Shown here: positions 9,263 through 18,476 of the stretch, in pieces | Layout of the letters: each line of letters opens with the position of its first letter | How positions within the stretch are numbered: the first letter of the stretch is position 1 | Assembly: GCF_009728735.1 (NCBI RefSeq) | Contig: NZ_CP024636.1 | Coordinates: 2,061,720-2,125,719 of the forward strand | Source: Pantoea phytobeneficialis | GTDB taxonomy: Bacteria > Pseudomonadota > Gammaproteobacteria > Enterobacterales > Enterobacteriaceae | Reading direction: 5' to 3' | Length of the DNA: 64,000 bases | Translations under genes and position numbers: made by a program | The notes under the pieces: generated by a model | Databases searched by the model: none | Seen by the model: only the letters and a program-made list of their open reading frames with translations | Told to the model about the DNA's origin: nothing

Positions 9263-10045
9263 ATGGATCTGGGCATTGGTAACAAACTCGCTTTTATCTG
9301 TGCGTCGTCGCAGGGGCTGGGGCTGGCGTGCGCGCAGGCGCTGGCAGCGGAAGGGGTACATGTCACCCTGAACGGACGCAACGAAGCCAAATTGCAGCAG
9401 GCCGCGCAGCGCCTGCGCGAGCAAAACCCGACGGCGCAGGTCAGCTATATCTGCGCGGATTTAACCAGTGCCACCGGGCGCGATACTATCCTTTCGGCCT
9501 TACCGCAGATCGACATTCTGGTGACCAACAATGCCGGGCCACAGCCCGGTGCGCTGGCAGACTGGCAAGCCGCAGCGCTGCGTGAGGCGATGGAAGCCAA
9601 TTTTATTCCTGCCATTCAGCTCATCCGCGCCTGGTTACCGGCCATGCAGGCCCGGCGTTTTGGTCGCATCATCAACATCACCTCCGCTATGGTTAAAACC
9701 CCGCATTACATGATGGGGCTGTCCACCTCGGCCCGCGCAGCGCTGACGGCAATGTGTAAAGCCATCAGCCAGGAAGTGGTGCGTGACAACGTCACCATTA
9801 ATAACCTGTTGCCGGAGCGAATCGATACCCCGCGCCAGGAATTTATGCTGCAACGTTTAATCGCCAAAGAAGGCATCAGTCGCGAACAGGCGCGGGAGCG
9901 CAATGTGCAATCCATCGCCGCCCGGCGGTATGGCACGCCGGAAGAATTCGGCGCGGCTTGCGCGTTTCTGTGCAGCCAGCAGGCCGGGTTTATTTCGGGG
10001 CAGAACTTGCAACTGGATGGCGGTTCCTATCCGGGGTTGATCTGA
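9263..10045 (+). CDS. SDR-family oxidoreductase with atypical active site
   Basis: A 260-residue Rossmann-fold protein of the short-chain dehydrogenase type. The N-terminal cofactor loop reads CASSQGLGLACAQAL, and the NNAG motif appears as TNNAGPQPG around residue 90. SA is present in NITSAMVKTP, but where YxxxK is expected the sequence is GLSTSARAALTAM. The catalytic Tyr and Lys therefore appear replaced by Ser and Arg. Some divergent SDRs share this type of sequence. It is the first gene of the plus-strand catabolic operon, and its stop overlaps the next start (TGATG). Likely acts on an intermediate of aromatic breakdown, but the reaction is not clear. Confidence 0.85.
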   Translation: MDLGIGNKLAFICASSQGLGLACAQALAAEGVHVTLNGRNEAKLQQAAQRLREQNPTAQVSYICADLTSATGRDTILSALPQIDILVTNNAGPQPGALADWQAAALREAMEANFIPAIQLIRAWLPAMQARRFGRIINITSAMVKTPHYMMGLSTSARAALTAMCKAISQEVVRDNVTINNLLPERIDTPRQEFMLQRLIAKEGISREQARERNVQSIAARRYGTPEEFGAACAFLCSQQAGFISGQNLQLDGGSYPGLI

Positions 10046-10431
10046 TGAACATCCCCCACGCGCAATTACTTGAGTTTGAACAACAGCGCCAGCAGGCGTT
10101 AATTCACGCCGATTTGCCGCGTCTGGCCAGCATGTTGGCGGAAGACCTGGTGCATATCCACAGCACGGGCATGGTGCACAACAAAGCGCAATTTCTGGCA
10201 CATGTGCAACGTATGGGCGGGTTCATCGCGATTCAGCGGGACACGCCCGCCATCCGCGTGGAGGGTGATATCGCCATCCTCACCGGCCACACGCGCAACC
10301 GGGTGCGGCTGCTGGAAACGGGAGAAGAGGCGGAGCGCTACGGTTTCTCGACGCTGGTGCTACGGCGCACACCTTCCGGCTGGCAAATTTTGCTCTCGCA
10401 GTTAACTCCTACAGCAAAGGAAAAAGCATGA
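10045..10431 (+). CDS. NTF2-like (SnoaL/DUF4440) protein
   Basis: A 128-residue cone-fold protein. Segments such as FEQQRQQALIHADLPRLASM, AEDLVHIHSTGMVHNKAQF and the C-terminal WQILLSQLTP fit the DUF4440/NTF2 family. These proteins may be small isomerases, dehydratases or ligand carriers. The start at 10045 overlaps the SDR stop, and the stop overlaps the next gene by ATGA. This tight coupling places it in the same pathway. The exact role is unknown. Confidence 0.78.
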   Translation: MNIPHAQLLEFEQQRQQALIHADLPRLASMLAEDLVHIHSTGMVHNKAQFLAHVQRMGGFIAIQRDTPAIRVEGDIAILTGHTRNRVRLLETGEEAERYGFSTLVLRRTPSGWQILLSQLTPTAKEKA

Positions 10432-11279
10432 AACTGGTACGTTTTACCGAACAGGGCCGCACGCGTATTGGCAAGGTGGTGGATGATCAGGTGATTGACC
10501 TCTCCGGAGTACCTGGCGTCACCGGCTCAATGCGCCAATTGTTGACCAGCCTGGCAACGCTGCGCCCGCGACTGGAAGCGGTGCATAGCCCGGCGTATGC
10601 GTTAGCGACAGTACAACTCGAAGCGCCGATCCAGGACGCGCAGAAGTTCCTTGGCATTGGCATGAACTACCGTAAACACGCTGAAGAGGCGCGTCAGGCG
10701 GGGATCCCCATCCCGGAAAGCCAGTTGTGGTTTAACAAGCAAGTCTCCTGCATCAACGGTCCTTTCTCCCCGGTCGTGAAGCCCGCAGCCAGCGAGAAAA
10801 TGGATTACGAGATCGAGTTAGGCGTGGTGATTGGCAAACGCTGTCGCCATGTCAGCGCCAGCGACGCCGCCAGCGTGATTGCCGGTTATCTGATCGTCAA
10901 TGATGTCTCGGCACGCGACTGGCTGCATAAATCACCGACCTTTACGTTGGGTAAATCCTTCGACACCCACGGTCCGATTGGTCCGTGGATCACCACCGCC
11001 GATGAGATCCCTGACCCGTTGCGGCTGGAGATGAAGTTGTTCGTCAACGGTGAACTCCGCCAGCACGCCGACAGCGGTGACATGATTTACGACATCTACG
11101 CGCAGATTGCATACCTGTCGACGGTGATGACGCTGGAACCGGGCGACATCCTGGCGACCGGAACGCCTTCCGGCATTGGTGCGCCAACCGGACGCTTCTT
11201 ACAACCCGGCGATGTGATGCGGCTGGAGATTGAAGGCCTTGGTCATATCGAGAATCCGGTGGTTGAGGAACGCATATGA
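10428..11279 (+). CDS. Fumarylacetoacetate hydrolase-family protein (first of two)
   Basis: A 283-residue enzyme with the FAH C-terminal domain. KFLGIGMNYRKHAEEA opens the domain, the metal-binding acidic pair is in DYEIELGVVIG, followed by IVNDVSARDW, and TGTPSGIG closes the site. Family members hydrolyse, hydrate, decarboxylate or isomerise ring-cleavage products with Mg/Mn. The gene overlaps both neighbours by 4 bp (ATGA), so it is translationally coupled in the operon. Substrate cannot be assigned; a ring-fission diketo acid is likely. Confidence 0.88.
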   Translation: MKLVRFTEQGRTRIGKVVDDQVIDLSGVPGVTGSMRQLLTSLATLRPRLEAVHSPAYALATVQLEAPIQDAQKFLGIGMNYRKHAEEARQAGIPIPESQLWFNKQVSCINGPFSPVVKPAASEKMDYEIELGVVIGKRCRHVSASDAASVIAGYLIVNDVSARDWLHKSPTFTLGKSFDTHGPIGPWITTADEIPDPLRLEMKLFVNGELRQHADSGDMIYDIYAQIAYLSTVMTLEPGDILATGTPSGIGAPTGRFLQPGDVMRLEIEGLGHIENPVVEERI

Positions 11280-12499
11280 CCAGCCAAAATTTTCGCGATT
11301 ATTTAATGCCCAATGATGCCGAGCGCATCGGCCTGGCGCGCGGGGTGGATCTGCATACCTACGGCGCGCGCATGTTGGCAACCGAGAAAGCGCAGAAACT
11401 CAAAGCCCACTGGCAGGCGATGCTGGATGAAACCTTCCGCGGCATTACCCCCAATGGCGAGGTGCAGTCCGGTCTGTTCAGCTTGCAAGATGAGGGGTTT
11501 GCCGTGGAAGAGGCGGTGAGGGCAGCGCAGGCGCTTTTTGCCAGCCTCGATAGCGCCCGACAGCAGCAGGTGAGTTACGCCATCGATGCGCCACAGTGGC
11601 GCGCCTGGTACAACCCGGAAATCCCGTTTAACGATTACGGTGTCAGGCTGGATGAAACCTCGGCGGTGACCCACGAAGCCTTCTGGTCGCTGCTACGGAG
11701 TTGTACCAGCGCGGCGGGTTTTAGCCGGGTGCAACAGGTGATGGATGCCAACCATTTTCTCGGTGAACTGTACGATCTCACCCACATTATGAACCGCTGG
11801 AGCTTCCATTTTTTGCTGTTCGGTTCACCTTCCGCTACCCAGCCGTGGGGCTGGTCGATTTACGGTCATCATGTGGCGTTTTGCTGTTTTATCGTCGGGC
11901 GGCAACTGGTGATTGCCCCGACCTTTTTCGGCGTTGAACCCAATGTTATCGAACGGGGGGATGCCAGCGATTGCGTGTTGTTTCGCGACGAGGAGCAACT
12001 CGGTCTGGCCTTGATGCAGTCGCTCAGCGCCCGGCAGCAACATCGCGCCACGATCTATCAGTTAATGGAAGATCCCGCCATGCCGGCCGATCGCTTTAAC
12101 TTTGCCGATCAGCGTCACCTTGGCGGTGCATTTCAGGACAATCGGGTGATCCCGCTTGAGGGCGTCTGCGTGGCGGAATTTACGCCCGCGCAGCGTCAAC
12201 AAGTGATGGCGCTGGTAGCGGTGTTCCTGGCTTTCCTGCCCGACGGACCGCGCGCTGCGCGCCTGCAACAGATTGAGGCCCAGCTCGATAACACCTGGTG
12301 GAGCTGGATTGGCGGTTGTGGTGATGACGATGTGTTCTATTACCGGCTGCAAAGCCCGGTGGTGATGCTGGAGTTTGATCATCACAGCGGCATGTGGCTG
12401 ACCAATGAAGAACCGGCGCGTTTCCATATTCATACCATTACCCGCATTCCCAACGGGAACGACTACGGCAAAGCGTTGTTGTCGCAGTTGCAGCAGTAA
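11276..12499 (+). CDS. DUF3500-family protein
   Basis: A 407-residue protein matching my memory of DUF3500. It has a Trp- and His-rich core with WGWSIYGHHVAFCCF, FFGVEPNVIERG and a C-terminal YYRLQSPVVMLEFDHH. Conserved His and acidic residues suggest a metal-dependent enzyme, but no activity is established to my knowledge. There is no signal peptide, so it is probably cytoplasmic. It overlaps the FAH gene by ATGA, tying it to the catabolic operon. Confidence 0.75.
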   Translation: MTSQNFRDYLMPNDAERIGLARGVDLHTYGARMLATEKAQKLKAHWQAMLDETFRGITPNGEVQSGLFSLQDEGFAVEEAVRAAQALFASLDSARQQQVSYAIDAPQWRAWYNPEIPFNDYGVRLDETSAVTHEAFWSLLRSCTSAAGFSRVQQVMDANHFLGELYDLTHIMNRWSFHFLLFGSPSATQPWGWSIYGHHVAFCCFIVGRQLVIAPTFFGVEPNVIERGDASDCVLFRDEEQLGLALMQSLSARQQHRATIYQLMEDPAMPADRFNFADQRHLGGAFQDNRVIPLEGVCVAEFTPAQRQQVMALVAVFLAFLPDGPRAARLQQIEAQLDNTWWSWIGGCGDDDVFYYRLQSPVVMLEFDHHSGMWLTNEEPARFHIHTITRIPNGNDYGKALLSQLQQ

Positions 12500-12616
12500 A
12501 CCCAGGCGCAACGCCTGAATTCCTGTCGTACCGGGTGACGTCGTTCTGCCCGGGTAACCCACAGTGCCAGTTGACCGTTCCCGTCAGGGATTTCGGGCGG
12601 CTTCGCTGTGCCCCAC

Positions 12617-12667
12617 GCGCGAGAAATCGCGCCGTAATTGAAATCGCGCGATAAACCGCGCCGCTAC
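12617..12667. repeat. Two REP-like copies between DUF3500 gene and porin gene
   Basis: Two same-orientation, slightly degenerate minus-strand copies: GCGCGAGAAATCGCGCCG from 12617, and a copy ending CGCGCCGCTAC at 12646-12667. The second ends 17 bp before the porin ATG, so it lies in the leader or spacer of an otherwise continuous operon. Confidence 0.75.
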
Positions 12668-12684
12668 AATGAGGTTATCAGGCA

Positions 12685-14019
12685 ATGGATGTTCATAAAA
12701 AAGCCAAAATTGCTGCATTAACCGTAGTGCCTCTGGCGTTGTTCTGCGGTACTTGCTTTGCGGAGGCTTCACCTGCAACGGACTCCGATAGCGTTAACGA
12801 CTGGCTCACACAAGGCAATATCTCTGGCGAGCTAAAAACCATGACCTTTTTTAAAGAGTTCAGCGGCACCCAGGTTAACAAACGCACCAGCTCGGTGGGC
12901 GGAGATATTCAATATCGCAGCCCACAAATCGGCGGTTTTAGCGCCGGGGTGGGCGTGTACGGGGCGTATAACCTCGGGCTGAATCCTTCCGACCCGGAAC
13001 GTACCGAAATCTATCTGCCGTCGGAAAACACCACGGTGCTGGGTAAAGCCTTCCTGCGTTATCAGGGCTATGGCTTTGATTTGCAGGGAGGACGTTTAGG
13101 TCTGGATACGCCGTTTGCCAATGAAGGGGAAGGCTGGACCATGATCCCGGCGCTGTATCAGGGATTCGGCGGCAGTTATGCGTTGGATGATAAGGGCGAC
13201 CTGAAACTCAACGCCTGGCGCATCTACCGCTTCAAACCGGAAAGTTCCGACCAGTTCGGCAAAGGGGATGCCGGTAACCCGGAAATCGAGGACACCAGCA
13301 TGCCGTCGGTGGACAGCGACGGTTTCACCACGGTGGGGCTGCGCTACGGTCAGCAGTGGAATACGGTGGCGGAAGCCTGGTACTACAACTTCGATAAACG
13401 CGCTCAGCTGGGCTACGGTGGCGTCCAGCTACCGGTTTCGGCGTTGAAATTCGGCAACTGGACACCGTACTGGGGCGCGCAGTATCTGCATGAATGGGAT
13501 GCCAGCGACCAGGCGTATCCTTATCACAATATCGATACCGATCTTTATTCCGGGCGTATCGGCATGAAAACCCGCAATCATGATCTGTATTTCGCCGCGA
13601 CGTATGTGCCACGCAAAGATGATGCCTTCCTTAACGGTGGCTTCTTCGCGCCTTATAGCTACGGTATTTACGACCATACCCCGCTCGAAAGTGGTCAGCC
13701 GTTGGTGTCGATGGTCACCACCAACCAGCCGGGCAAGGCCTTTGCCTTACGCTACGCGTACCATGATGAAAAGTATCTCGGGGTGTTTGGCGTGACGCGT
13801 CTGGAACTGGAGGATTCCAGCGGGATCTACTATCCGCTACCGGCGGAGAACATCAATGCCGCCTTTATGATCCTCGGCTATAACGTCACGCCGCGTCTGC
13901 ATCTGGAATTCGAGTTTGACTACGTCCATTCACCGAATGAGGTGACGGGTAACTACCATGCGGAACGTCTGCGTCTGGTATATCGCTTTGGCGCGAAAAT
14001 GGCAGATGATGATTATTAA
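12685..14019 (+). CDS. OprD-family outer-membrane porin
   Basis: A 444-residue protein with signal peptide MDVHKKAKIAALTVVPLALF...CFA and a beta-barrel rich in alternating aromatic residues, ending in an outer-membrane-type C-terminus. GNISGELKTMTFFKEF and FLRYQGYGFDLQGGRLGLDTP are typical of OprD/OpdK-type substrate-specific porins, which admit carboxylates and aromatic acids. Position inside the catabolic operon suggests uptake of its substrate across the outer membrane. The ribosome site is GAGG, ten bases upstream. Confidence 0.88.
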   Translation: MDVHKKAKIAALTVVPLALFCGTCFAEASPATDSDSVNDWLTQGNISGELKTMTFFKEFSGTQVNKRTSSVGGDIQYRSPQIGGFSAGVGVYGAYNLGLNPSDPERTEIYLPSENTTVLGKAFLRYQGYGFDLQGGRLGLDTPFANEGEGWTMIPALYQGFGGSYALDDKGDLKLNAWRIYRFKPESSDQFGKGDAGNPEIEDTSMPSVDSDGFTTVGLRYGQQWNTVAEAWYYNFDKRAQLGYGGVQLPVSALKFGNWTPYWGAQYLHEWDASDQAYPYHNIDTDLYSGRIGMKTRNHDLYFAATYVPRKDDAFLNGGFFAPYSYGIYDHTPLESGQPLVSMVTTNQPGKAFALRYAYHDEKYLGVFGVTRLELEDSSGIYYPLPAENINAAFMILGYNVTPRLHLEFEFDYVHSPNEVTGNYHAERLRLVYRFGAKMADDDY

Positions 14020-14031
14020 TCAGGAGATGAT

Positions 14032-14418
14032 ATGAGCCGACGCGAAAGTATCTATATTGATGCCTTTCCCCATACCAATCCGATCCCGGCGGCGTGTCGG
14101 ATAGGCGCGATGTTGTATTCCGGGGTGATCTACGGACGCGACCCACAGACCCAGCAGGTGCCTGCCGATCTCGGCGAGCAGTGCGCGCTGATGTTTAGCC
14201 ATATCGAAAGCATCGTTAAGGCGGCGGGTGGCACGCTGGAGGACGTCATTAAGGTGACGTTATGGATGCAGGATAAATCGCAACGTGAGGTGGTGAACCG
14301 CTACTGGCTGGCGACATTCCCGGATGCCAACGCCCGCCCGGCACGCCATGCGCTGGACGGCAACTTTAGCGGTAATACCTTAATTCAGTGTGACTTTATC
14401 GCGGTACTGGATCGTTAA
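14032..14418 (+). CDS. RidA/YjgF-family protein
   Basis: A 128-residue member of the Rid family (enamine/imine deaminases and related ring-cleavage enzymes). The family arginine lies in NARPARHAL, and the C-terminal strand is TLIQCDFIAVL. The second conserved acidic position reads CD rather than the common E[CI]. Twelve bases separate it from the porin stop, with AGGAGATGAT before the ATG. In aromatic pathways such proteins deaminate aminomuconate-like intermediates or remove reactive imines; either would fit here. Confidence 0.85.
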   Translation: MSRRESIYIDAFPHTNPIPAACRIGAMLYSGVIYGRDPQTQQVPADLGEQCALMFSHIESIVKAAGGTLEDVIKVTLWMQDKSQREVVNRYWLATFPDANARPARHALDGNFSGNTLIQCDFIAVLDR

Positions 14419-14499
14419 TCTCTCATTGCGGGCAGTGATTGTATCTGCCCGCACCTTTCTCTATATTCCCTGTGCAACGGAAACGATGGCCGTAACGAC

Positions 14500-14530
14500 T
14501 TGGACTATGTCGGAAATTTCGATATATTTA
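14500..14530 (+). promoter_or_regulatory. padR promoter with overlapping dyad
   Basis: TTGGAC (14500-14505), a 17-bp spacer and TATATT (14523-14528) form a strong sigma70-type promoter. TCGATATATTTA (14519-14530) overlaps the -10 and matches the 9202-9213 palindrome at 10 of 12 positions. This suggests that the PadR protein represses its own gene. Confidence 0.6.
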
Positions 14531-14580
14531 AAATTCAGTGATCATTGTGTGGTTATTTGCGTAACTGCGTGGGGGCAGTC

Positions 14581-15402
14581 ATGGTTGGACAAAGCGAAAT
14601 GGATACGCAGCCTGCGGCTGGCAAAACGGGTCGCCGGGCGCGTGCCTTCGATTATGGCGAGTTACGCCTGCTGTTGCTGGCGATCATCGCCAAACAACCC
14701 AGCCACGGCTATGAGCTGATCCATGAAGTAAATGAACGTCTGGGCGGCACCTACAAACCCAGCCCCGGCGTGCTCTATCCGGCGCTCACCTGGCTGTACG
14801 ATCGCGGCTATGCCGAGATTGACTTAGAAAAGGGCGGGCGCAAACGCTACCGCATCACCGACGAAGGGAATGCGTTCCTCAGTGCCAACAAAACCGTGAT
14901 TGATATGTTGGTGGCGCGTGTGGTGCCAAAACATCAGGGACAAGGCAAGTCGCCGCAGGCGATTGTTGAGGCGATGGACCATCTGAAACGTGCGTTAAGT
15001 CTGCGTGCCAAAATGGAGCCGGTGGCGGATCAGGTGGTCACGCGTATCGGGGAGATTATCCATGTTGCCGCTAACCAGATTGAAGCGTTGCTCAATGCGC
15101 CGACCCTGAGCGAAGGTGCGGCGAAGTGCGTGGCCGATATCGTGACGCCAAACGGCGAGCGTTTTCTGCGCCGTCTCGGCAGCCATTTTCAGCACCGCAC
15201 CCCGGTGGTGATGGATGAGAACAGCGGCCATTTCCGCATGAGTATGGGGGAGGTTCGTATGGAAGTGCTGGACGGTATTTTCCGCGTCACCCTCACCGCG
15301 TTGAATGAAGAGAAGCTGACCGAGATGCAGCATATTCTGGTGCGCCATCTGGAAGAGGCAGCGGTACGTGAAACGTTGGAAGTGATATGGCAGCAGGTTT
15401 AA
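14581..15402 (+). CDS. PadR-family regulator fused to DUF2218 domain
   Basis: A 273-residue two-part protein. Residues about 20-100 form a PadR winged helix: LRLLLLAIIAKQPSHGYELI, SPGVLYPALTWLYDRGY and GRKRYRITDEG. Residues about 185-270 match DUF2218: VTPNGERFLRRLGSHF, then FRMSMGEVRMEVLDG and RHLEEAAVRE before WQQV. DUF2218 is otherwise a small stand-alone domain often seen with iron or siderophore genes, so it may sense a ligand. The ATG at 14581 has GGGGG upstream. The gene lies between two convergent catabolic operons whose promoters share a dyad also present in its own promoter. A local repressor role is inferred. Confidence 0.85.
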   Translation: MVGQSEMDTQPAAGKTGRRARAFDYGELRLLLLAIIAKQPSHGYELIHEVNERLGGTYKPSPGVLYPALTWLYDRGYAEIDLEKGGRKRYRITDEGNAFLSANKTVIDMLVARVVPKHQGQGKSPQAIVEAMDHLKRALSLRAKMEPVADQVVTRIGEIIHVAANQIEALLNAPTLSEGAAKCVADIVTPNGERFLRRLGSHFQHRTPVVMDENSGHFRMSMGEVRMEVLDGIFRVTLTALNEEKLTEMQHILVRHLEEAAVRETLEVIWQQV

Positions 15403-15412
15403 GGTAAAAACC

Positions 15413-15434
15413 GCGCGATAAATCGCGCCGCTAC
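15413..15434 (-). repeat. REP-like copy opposing the 60-bp array
   Basis: A canonical copy in reverse orientation, 10 bp after the padR stop codon. It reads GCGCGATAAATCGCGC followed by CGCTAC. With the first array unit it can form a larger inverted pair. Confidence 0.8.
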
Positions 15435-15450
15435 CGAAGATTGCCCGGTT

Positions 15451-16015
15451 TGTAGCGGCGCGATTTATCGCGCAAATCCGTGCATCCGTATCGTCAATCA
15501 TTGTCCGGTCTGTAGCGGCGCGATTTATCGCGCGAATCCACGCATCCGTATCGTCAATCATTGTCCGGTCTGTAGCGGCGCGATTTATCGCGCGAATCCA
15601 CGCATCCGTGTCGTCAATCATTGTCCGGTCTGTAGCGGCGCGATTTATCGCGCAAATCCGTGCATCCGTGTCGTCAATCATTGTCCGGTCTGTAGCGGCG
15701 CGATTTATCGCGCAAATCCACGCATCCGTGTCGTCAACCATTGCCCGGTCTGTAGCGGCGCGTTTTATCGCGCAAATCCGTGCATCCATATCGTCAACCA
15801 TTGCCCGGTCTGATTTGCGCGATTTATCGCGCAAATCCGTGCATCTGTGTCGTCAATCATTGCCCGGTCTGTAGCGGCGCGATTTATCGCGCGAATCCAC
15901 GCATCCGTGTCGTCAACCATTGCCCGGTCTGATTTGCGCGATTTATCGCGCAAATCCGCGCATCCGTGTCGTCAACCATTGCCCGGTCTGATTTGCGCGA
16001 TTTATCGCGCAAATC
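15451..16015 (+). repeat. 60-bp tandem array of REP-like palindrome plus fixed linker
   Basis: Nine complete units and a partial tenth start at 15451, 15511, 15571, 15631, 15691, 15751, 15811, 15870, 15930 and 15989. Each begins with the palindromic repeat and continues with a nearly constant linker (GCATCCGTATCGTCAATCAT with few changes, then TGCCCGGTC or TGTCCGGTC). Units at 15811, 15930 and 15989 start TGATTTGCGCG instead of TGTAGCGGCGCG. That makes 59-bp units whose arms GATTTGCGCG/CGCGCAAATC pair fully. The array fills the gap between two convergent operons. Long open frames across it arise because 60 is a multiple of three. Confidence 0.92.
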
Positions 16016-16022
16016 AGAGCGA

Positions 16023-16787
16023 CTAGCGAAAATCCGCCGCCAGCGCCGAGGTGGCTTTCACCAACAATCCCACATCGCTACCCACCGCAACAAAGGTGGC
16101 ACCCAGCTCCAGATAACGGGCGCAGAGCCTGGGATCGGCACTCAAAATTCCCGCCGCTTTACCGTGAAACTGAATGCGTACCAGCGCCGCCTCAACCACC
16201 TCCTGGACTTCCGGCGCACCTGGCTTGCCGGGAAAACCCATATCCGCCGCCAGATCGGCAGGTCCAATAAACACCCCATCGACCCCGTCAATAGTGGCAA
16301 TGGCATCCAGTTGCGCCAGACCAGCACGGCTTTCCACCTGCACCAGCAGGCAAATCTGTGCATTGGCGCTGGTGAGATAATCTGGTGTGCGGTTAAAGGC
16401 TGAGGCCCGTGCCAGCGCCGCGCCGACGCCACGGATACCCTGCGGTGGATAACGTACCGCTTTCACCAGCGCCTGAGCCTGTGCGGCACTCTCCACCATC
16501 GGGATCAGCAACGTTTGTGCGCCAATATCCAGCAACTGCTTAATCAGCCAGGGTGCATCCATTGGCGCACGCACCACCGTATGCGCGGGCGAGGCTGCCA
16601 GCGCCTGTAACTGCTGCATCAACAGCGGTACGTCATTGGGGGCGTGCTCGCCATCCAGCAGCAGCCAGTCAAACCCGGCACCGCCACAGATCTCAGCACT
16701 GTAAGGATTGGCGAGCGCCAGCCACAGGCCAATTTGCGGCTGTTGGTTGTGCAGCGCCTGTTTAAAACGATTAATCGGTGCAGACAT
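16023..16787 (-). CDS. hpaI: HpcH/HpaI-family aldolase
   Basis: A 254-residue class II pyruvate aldolase like 4-hydroxy-2-oxoheptanedioate aldolase. It would release pyruvate plus a semialdehyde in the last step of a meta-cleavage pathway. The base/metal set is visible: [46 protein letters not shown] and [10 protein letters not shown]. The second ATG (16787) is preferred because GAGG then sits five bases upstream. It follows the hydratase gene with 7 bp between stop and start. It is the last gene of the operon and ends next to the 60-bp array. The symbol reflects family, not proven substrate. Confidence 0.85.
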   Translation of the reverse strand: MSAPINRFKQALHNQQPQIGLWLALANPYSAEICGGAGFDWLLLDGEHAPNDVPLLMQQLQALAASPAHTVVRAPMDAPWLIKQLLDIGAQTLLIPMVESAAQAQALVKAVRYPPQGIRGVGAALARASAFNRTPDYLTSANAQICLLVQVESRAGLAQLDAIATIDGVDGVFIGPADLAADMGFPGKPGAPEVQEVVEAALVRIQFHGKAAGILSADPRLCARYLELGATFVAVGSDVGLLVKATSALAADFR

Positions 16788-16794
16788 CATTACC

Positions 16795-17598
16795 TCACGC
16801 AAAGTAGCAGCTGACGGAACCGTGACGGCCATAGTCAGCATGGATGGTGTCGCCGTGACGGGCCTCGATCGGACGGATAAACGAACCGGCAAGCACGATT
16901 TGGCCGGCGGCAAGGTGGTCGCCATACTGCGCCAGTCGGTTCGCCAGCCAGGCGATGCCGCGTGCCGGATGGTTCAGAACCCCGGCCCCTAAACCGGTTT
17001 CCTCGACTGTGGCGTTGCGCGACACAATCGCGCCCATCCAGCGCATATCGACATTTTCTGGCGCAAACAACTGGCTACCTAACACGATGCCTGCGTTGGC
17101 GGCATTATCAGAGACGGTATCGACGATAGTGCGCGCTTTGCCGCTGGCAGCATCGCTACGCACGATGCGGGTGTCGAGAATCTCCAGCGCCGGTAGCACA
17201 TAAGCGGTGGCGGCCAATACCGCTTCAACGTCCACGCCTGGCCCGCGCAGTGGCGCGTTAAGTACGAATGCCAGTTCCGCCTCGATACGTGGCTGAATAA
17301 AGCGGTCAGCCGGGATGGTGGCCCCGTCATCAAACACCATGTTGTCGAACAGCACGCCGGAATCGGGAGTGTCGATATTCAAGGCGTACTGCATCGCTTT
17401 CGATGTCAGGCCAATTTTCCAGCCGATGACCTTCCGCCCGCCCTCAATTTTTTGCCGCACCCACGCCTGTTGCACCGCATAGGCATCATCCAGCGTCATC
17501 TGCGGGTAGCGCAGCGACAACAACCCGGTCTGGCTGCGGCTACGCTCGGCCTGGTCCAGCGCTTCGACGGCGGCGAATAACTCGCTCTGGCTTAACAT
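16795..17598 (-). CDS. hpaH: 2-oxo-hept-3-ene-1,7-dioate hydratase-like enzyme
   Basis: A 267-residue member of the HpaH/MhpD hydratase family, which adds water to 2-hydroxydienoates before aldol cleavage. Family marks are [29 protein letters not shown], the metal-binding [11 protein letters not shown] and a C-terminal [15 protein letters not shown] at 17598 has GAGG seven bases upstream. A GTG at 17604 is possible but less well placed. It sits between the FAH gene (TGA at 17601-17603) and the aldolase, matching the order of reactions. Confidence 0.87.
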   Translation of the reverse strand: MLSQSELFAAVEALDQAERSRSQTGLLSLRYPQMTLDDAYAVQQAWVRQKIEGGRKVIGWKIGLTSKAMQYALNIDTPDSGVLFDNMVFDDGATIPADRFIQPRIEAELAFVLNAPLRGPGVDVEAVLAATAYVLPALEILDTRIVRSDAASGKARTIVDTVSDNAANAGIVLGSQLFAPENVDMRWMGAIVSRNATVEETGLGAGVLNHPARGIAWLANRLAQYGDHLAAGQIVLAGSFIRPIEARHGDTIHADYGRHGSVSCYFA

Positions 17599-17600
17599 GG

Positions 17601-18476
17601 TCACACCTCATCCTTAACGTGATTGCGCAGGGTGCCAATCCCTTCGGCGTGGACTTCAATCACATCACCGGGCTTCAACCAGACCGGTGGCTCAAAGCGC
17701 GCGCCCGCACCGGTGGGGGTGCCGGTGAAGATGATGTCGCCGGGATTAAGCGGGATAAAGGTTGAGATATAGGCGATGATCCAACGGAATGAGAACGTCA
17801 TATTGCAGGTGCGGTCGTCCTGACGCAGTTCACCGTTAACATGGGTGGTCAGACGAATATCCGCGATCTGCGCGGCTTCGGTAAAGGGCACCAGCCACGG
17901 GCCAATCGCGCCGGAGCGATAGAAGTTCTTACCCTGAGTGACATTGAATTTACTGTGTCGCACCCAGTCGCGCACCGTGCCTTCATTGCCAAGCGTAATG
18001 GCAGCGATATGGTTTAACGCCTCGCTTTCAGGAATCCGGCGACCAGATTTGCCGATCACCATCACCACTTCACCTTCGTAATCAAGCTGCTCACTCTCGG
18101 CGGGGCGCAGCAGCGGCTGCTGATGGCCGGTGAGTGATTCAGGAAAACGGACAAACATCGACGGATAATCCGGCGCGCTCTGACCGTCTTTATATTCAGC
18201 GTTGCGGTTGGGGTAGTTCACACCAATGCACAGAATTTTGCCTGGTTGCTCAAGCGGCATCTCGAACTGGATATCGGTCAGGGCATAATCCACCGGCAGG
18301 TTTTTCGCCTCGGCGGCCAGCGCGGTGAGGGCGTTATCAGCGATCACCGCATCCAGCGTCGGCCAGCGATTGGCAAAGCGCGGCTTAAGGTCGATCACCC
18401 CAGCGCCACTGATCAAACCATAGCTTTGCACCTGACCCTTTTCGGCGGAAAAACGGATAAATTGTGGTCGTTCCAC
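17601..18476 (-). CDS. Fumarylacetoacetate hydrolase-family protein (second of two)
   Basis: From a GTG at 18476, with AGGGAG seven bases before it, the product has 291 residues. The longer open frame up to 18554 adds 26 unrelated residues. KILCIGVNYPNRNAEY opens the catalytic domain, DYEGEVVMVIG gives the acidic metal pair, and LGNEGTVRDWVRHSKFN and FTGTPTGAGARF follow. It differs clearly from the 10428 paralogue. In homoprotocatechuate-type pathways the equivalent step is decarboxylation and isomerisation of the ring-cleavage product, which would fit its place before the hydratase. Confidence 0.87.
   Translation of the reverse strand: MERPQFIRFSAEKGQVQSYGLISGAGVIDLKPRFANRWPTLDAVIADNALTALAAEAKNLPVDYALTDIQFEMPLEQPGKILCIGVNYPNRNAEYKDGQSAPDYPSMFVRFPESLTGHQQPLLRPAESEQLDYEGEVVMVIGKSGRRIPESEALNHIAAITLGNEGTVRDWVRHSKFNVTQGKNFYRSGAIGPWLVPFTEAAQIADIRLTTHVNGELRQDDRTCNMTFSFRWIIAYISTFIPLNPGDIIFTGTPTGAGARFEPPVWLKPGDVIEVHAEGIGTLRNHVKDEV

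Noticed and set aside
14995..15834. 279-residue minus-strand frame and smaller plus-strand frames with 20-residue repeats in the 60-bp array
   Set aside because: Same artefact of a 60-bp period. The minus frame also runs antisense into padR.
15451..16015. CRISPR array (regular repeats of similar size)
   Set aside because: The sequences between palindromes are nearly identical, unlike unique spacers, and no cas genes are present. The same applies to 58548-59007.
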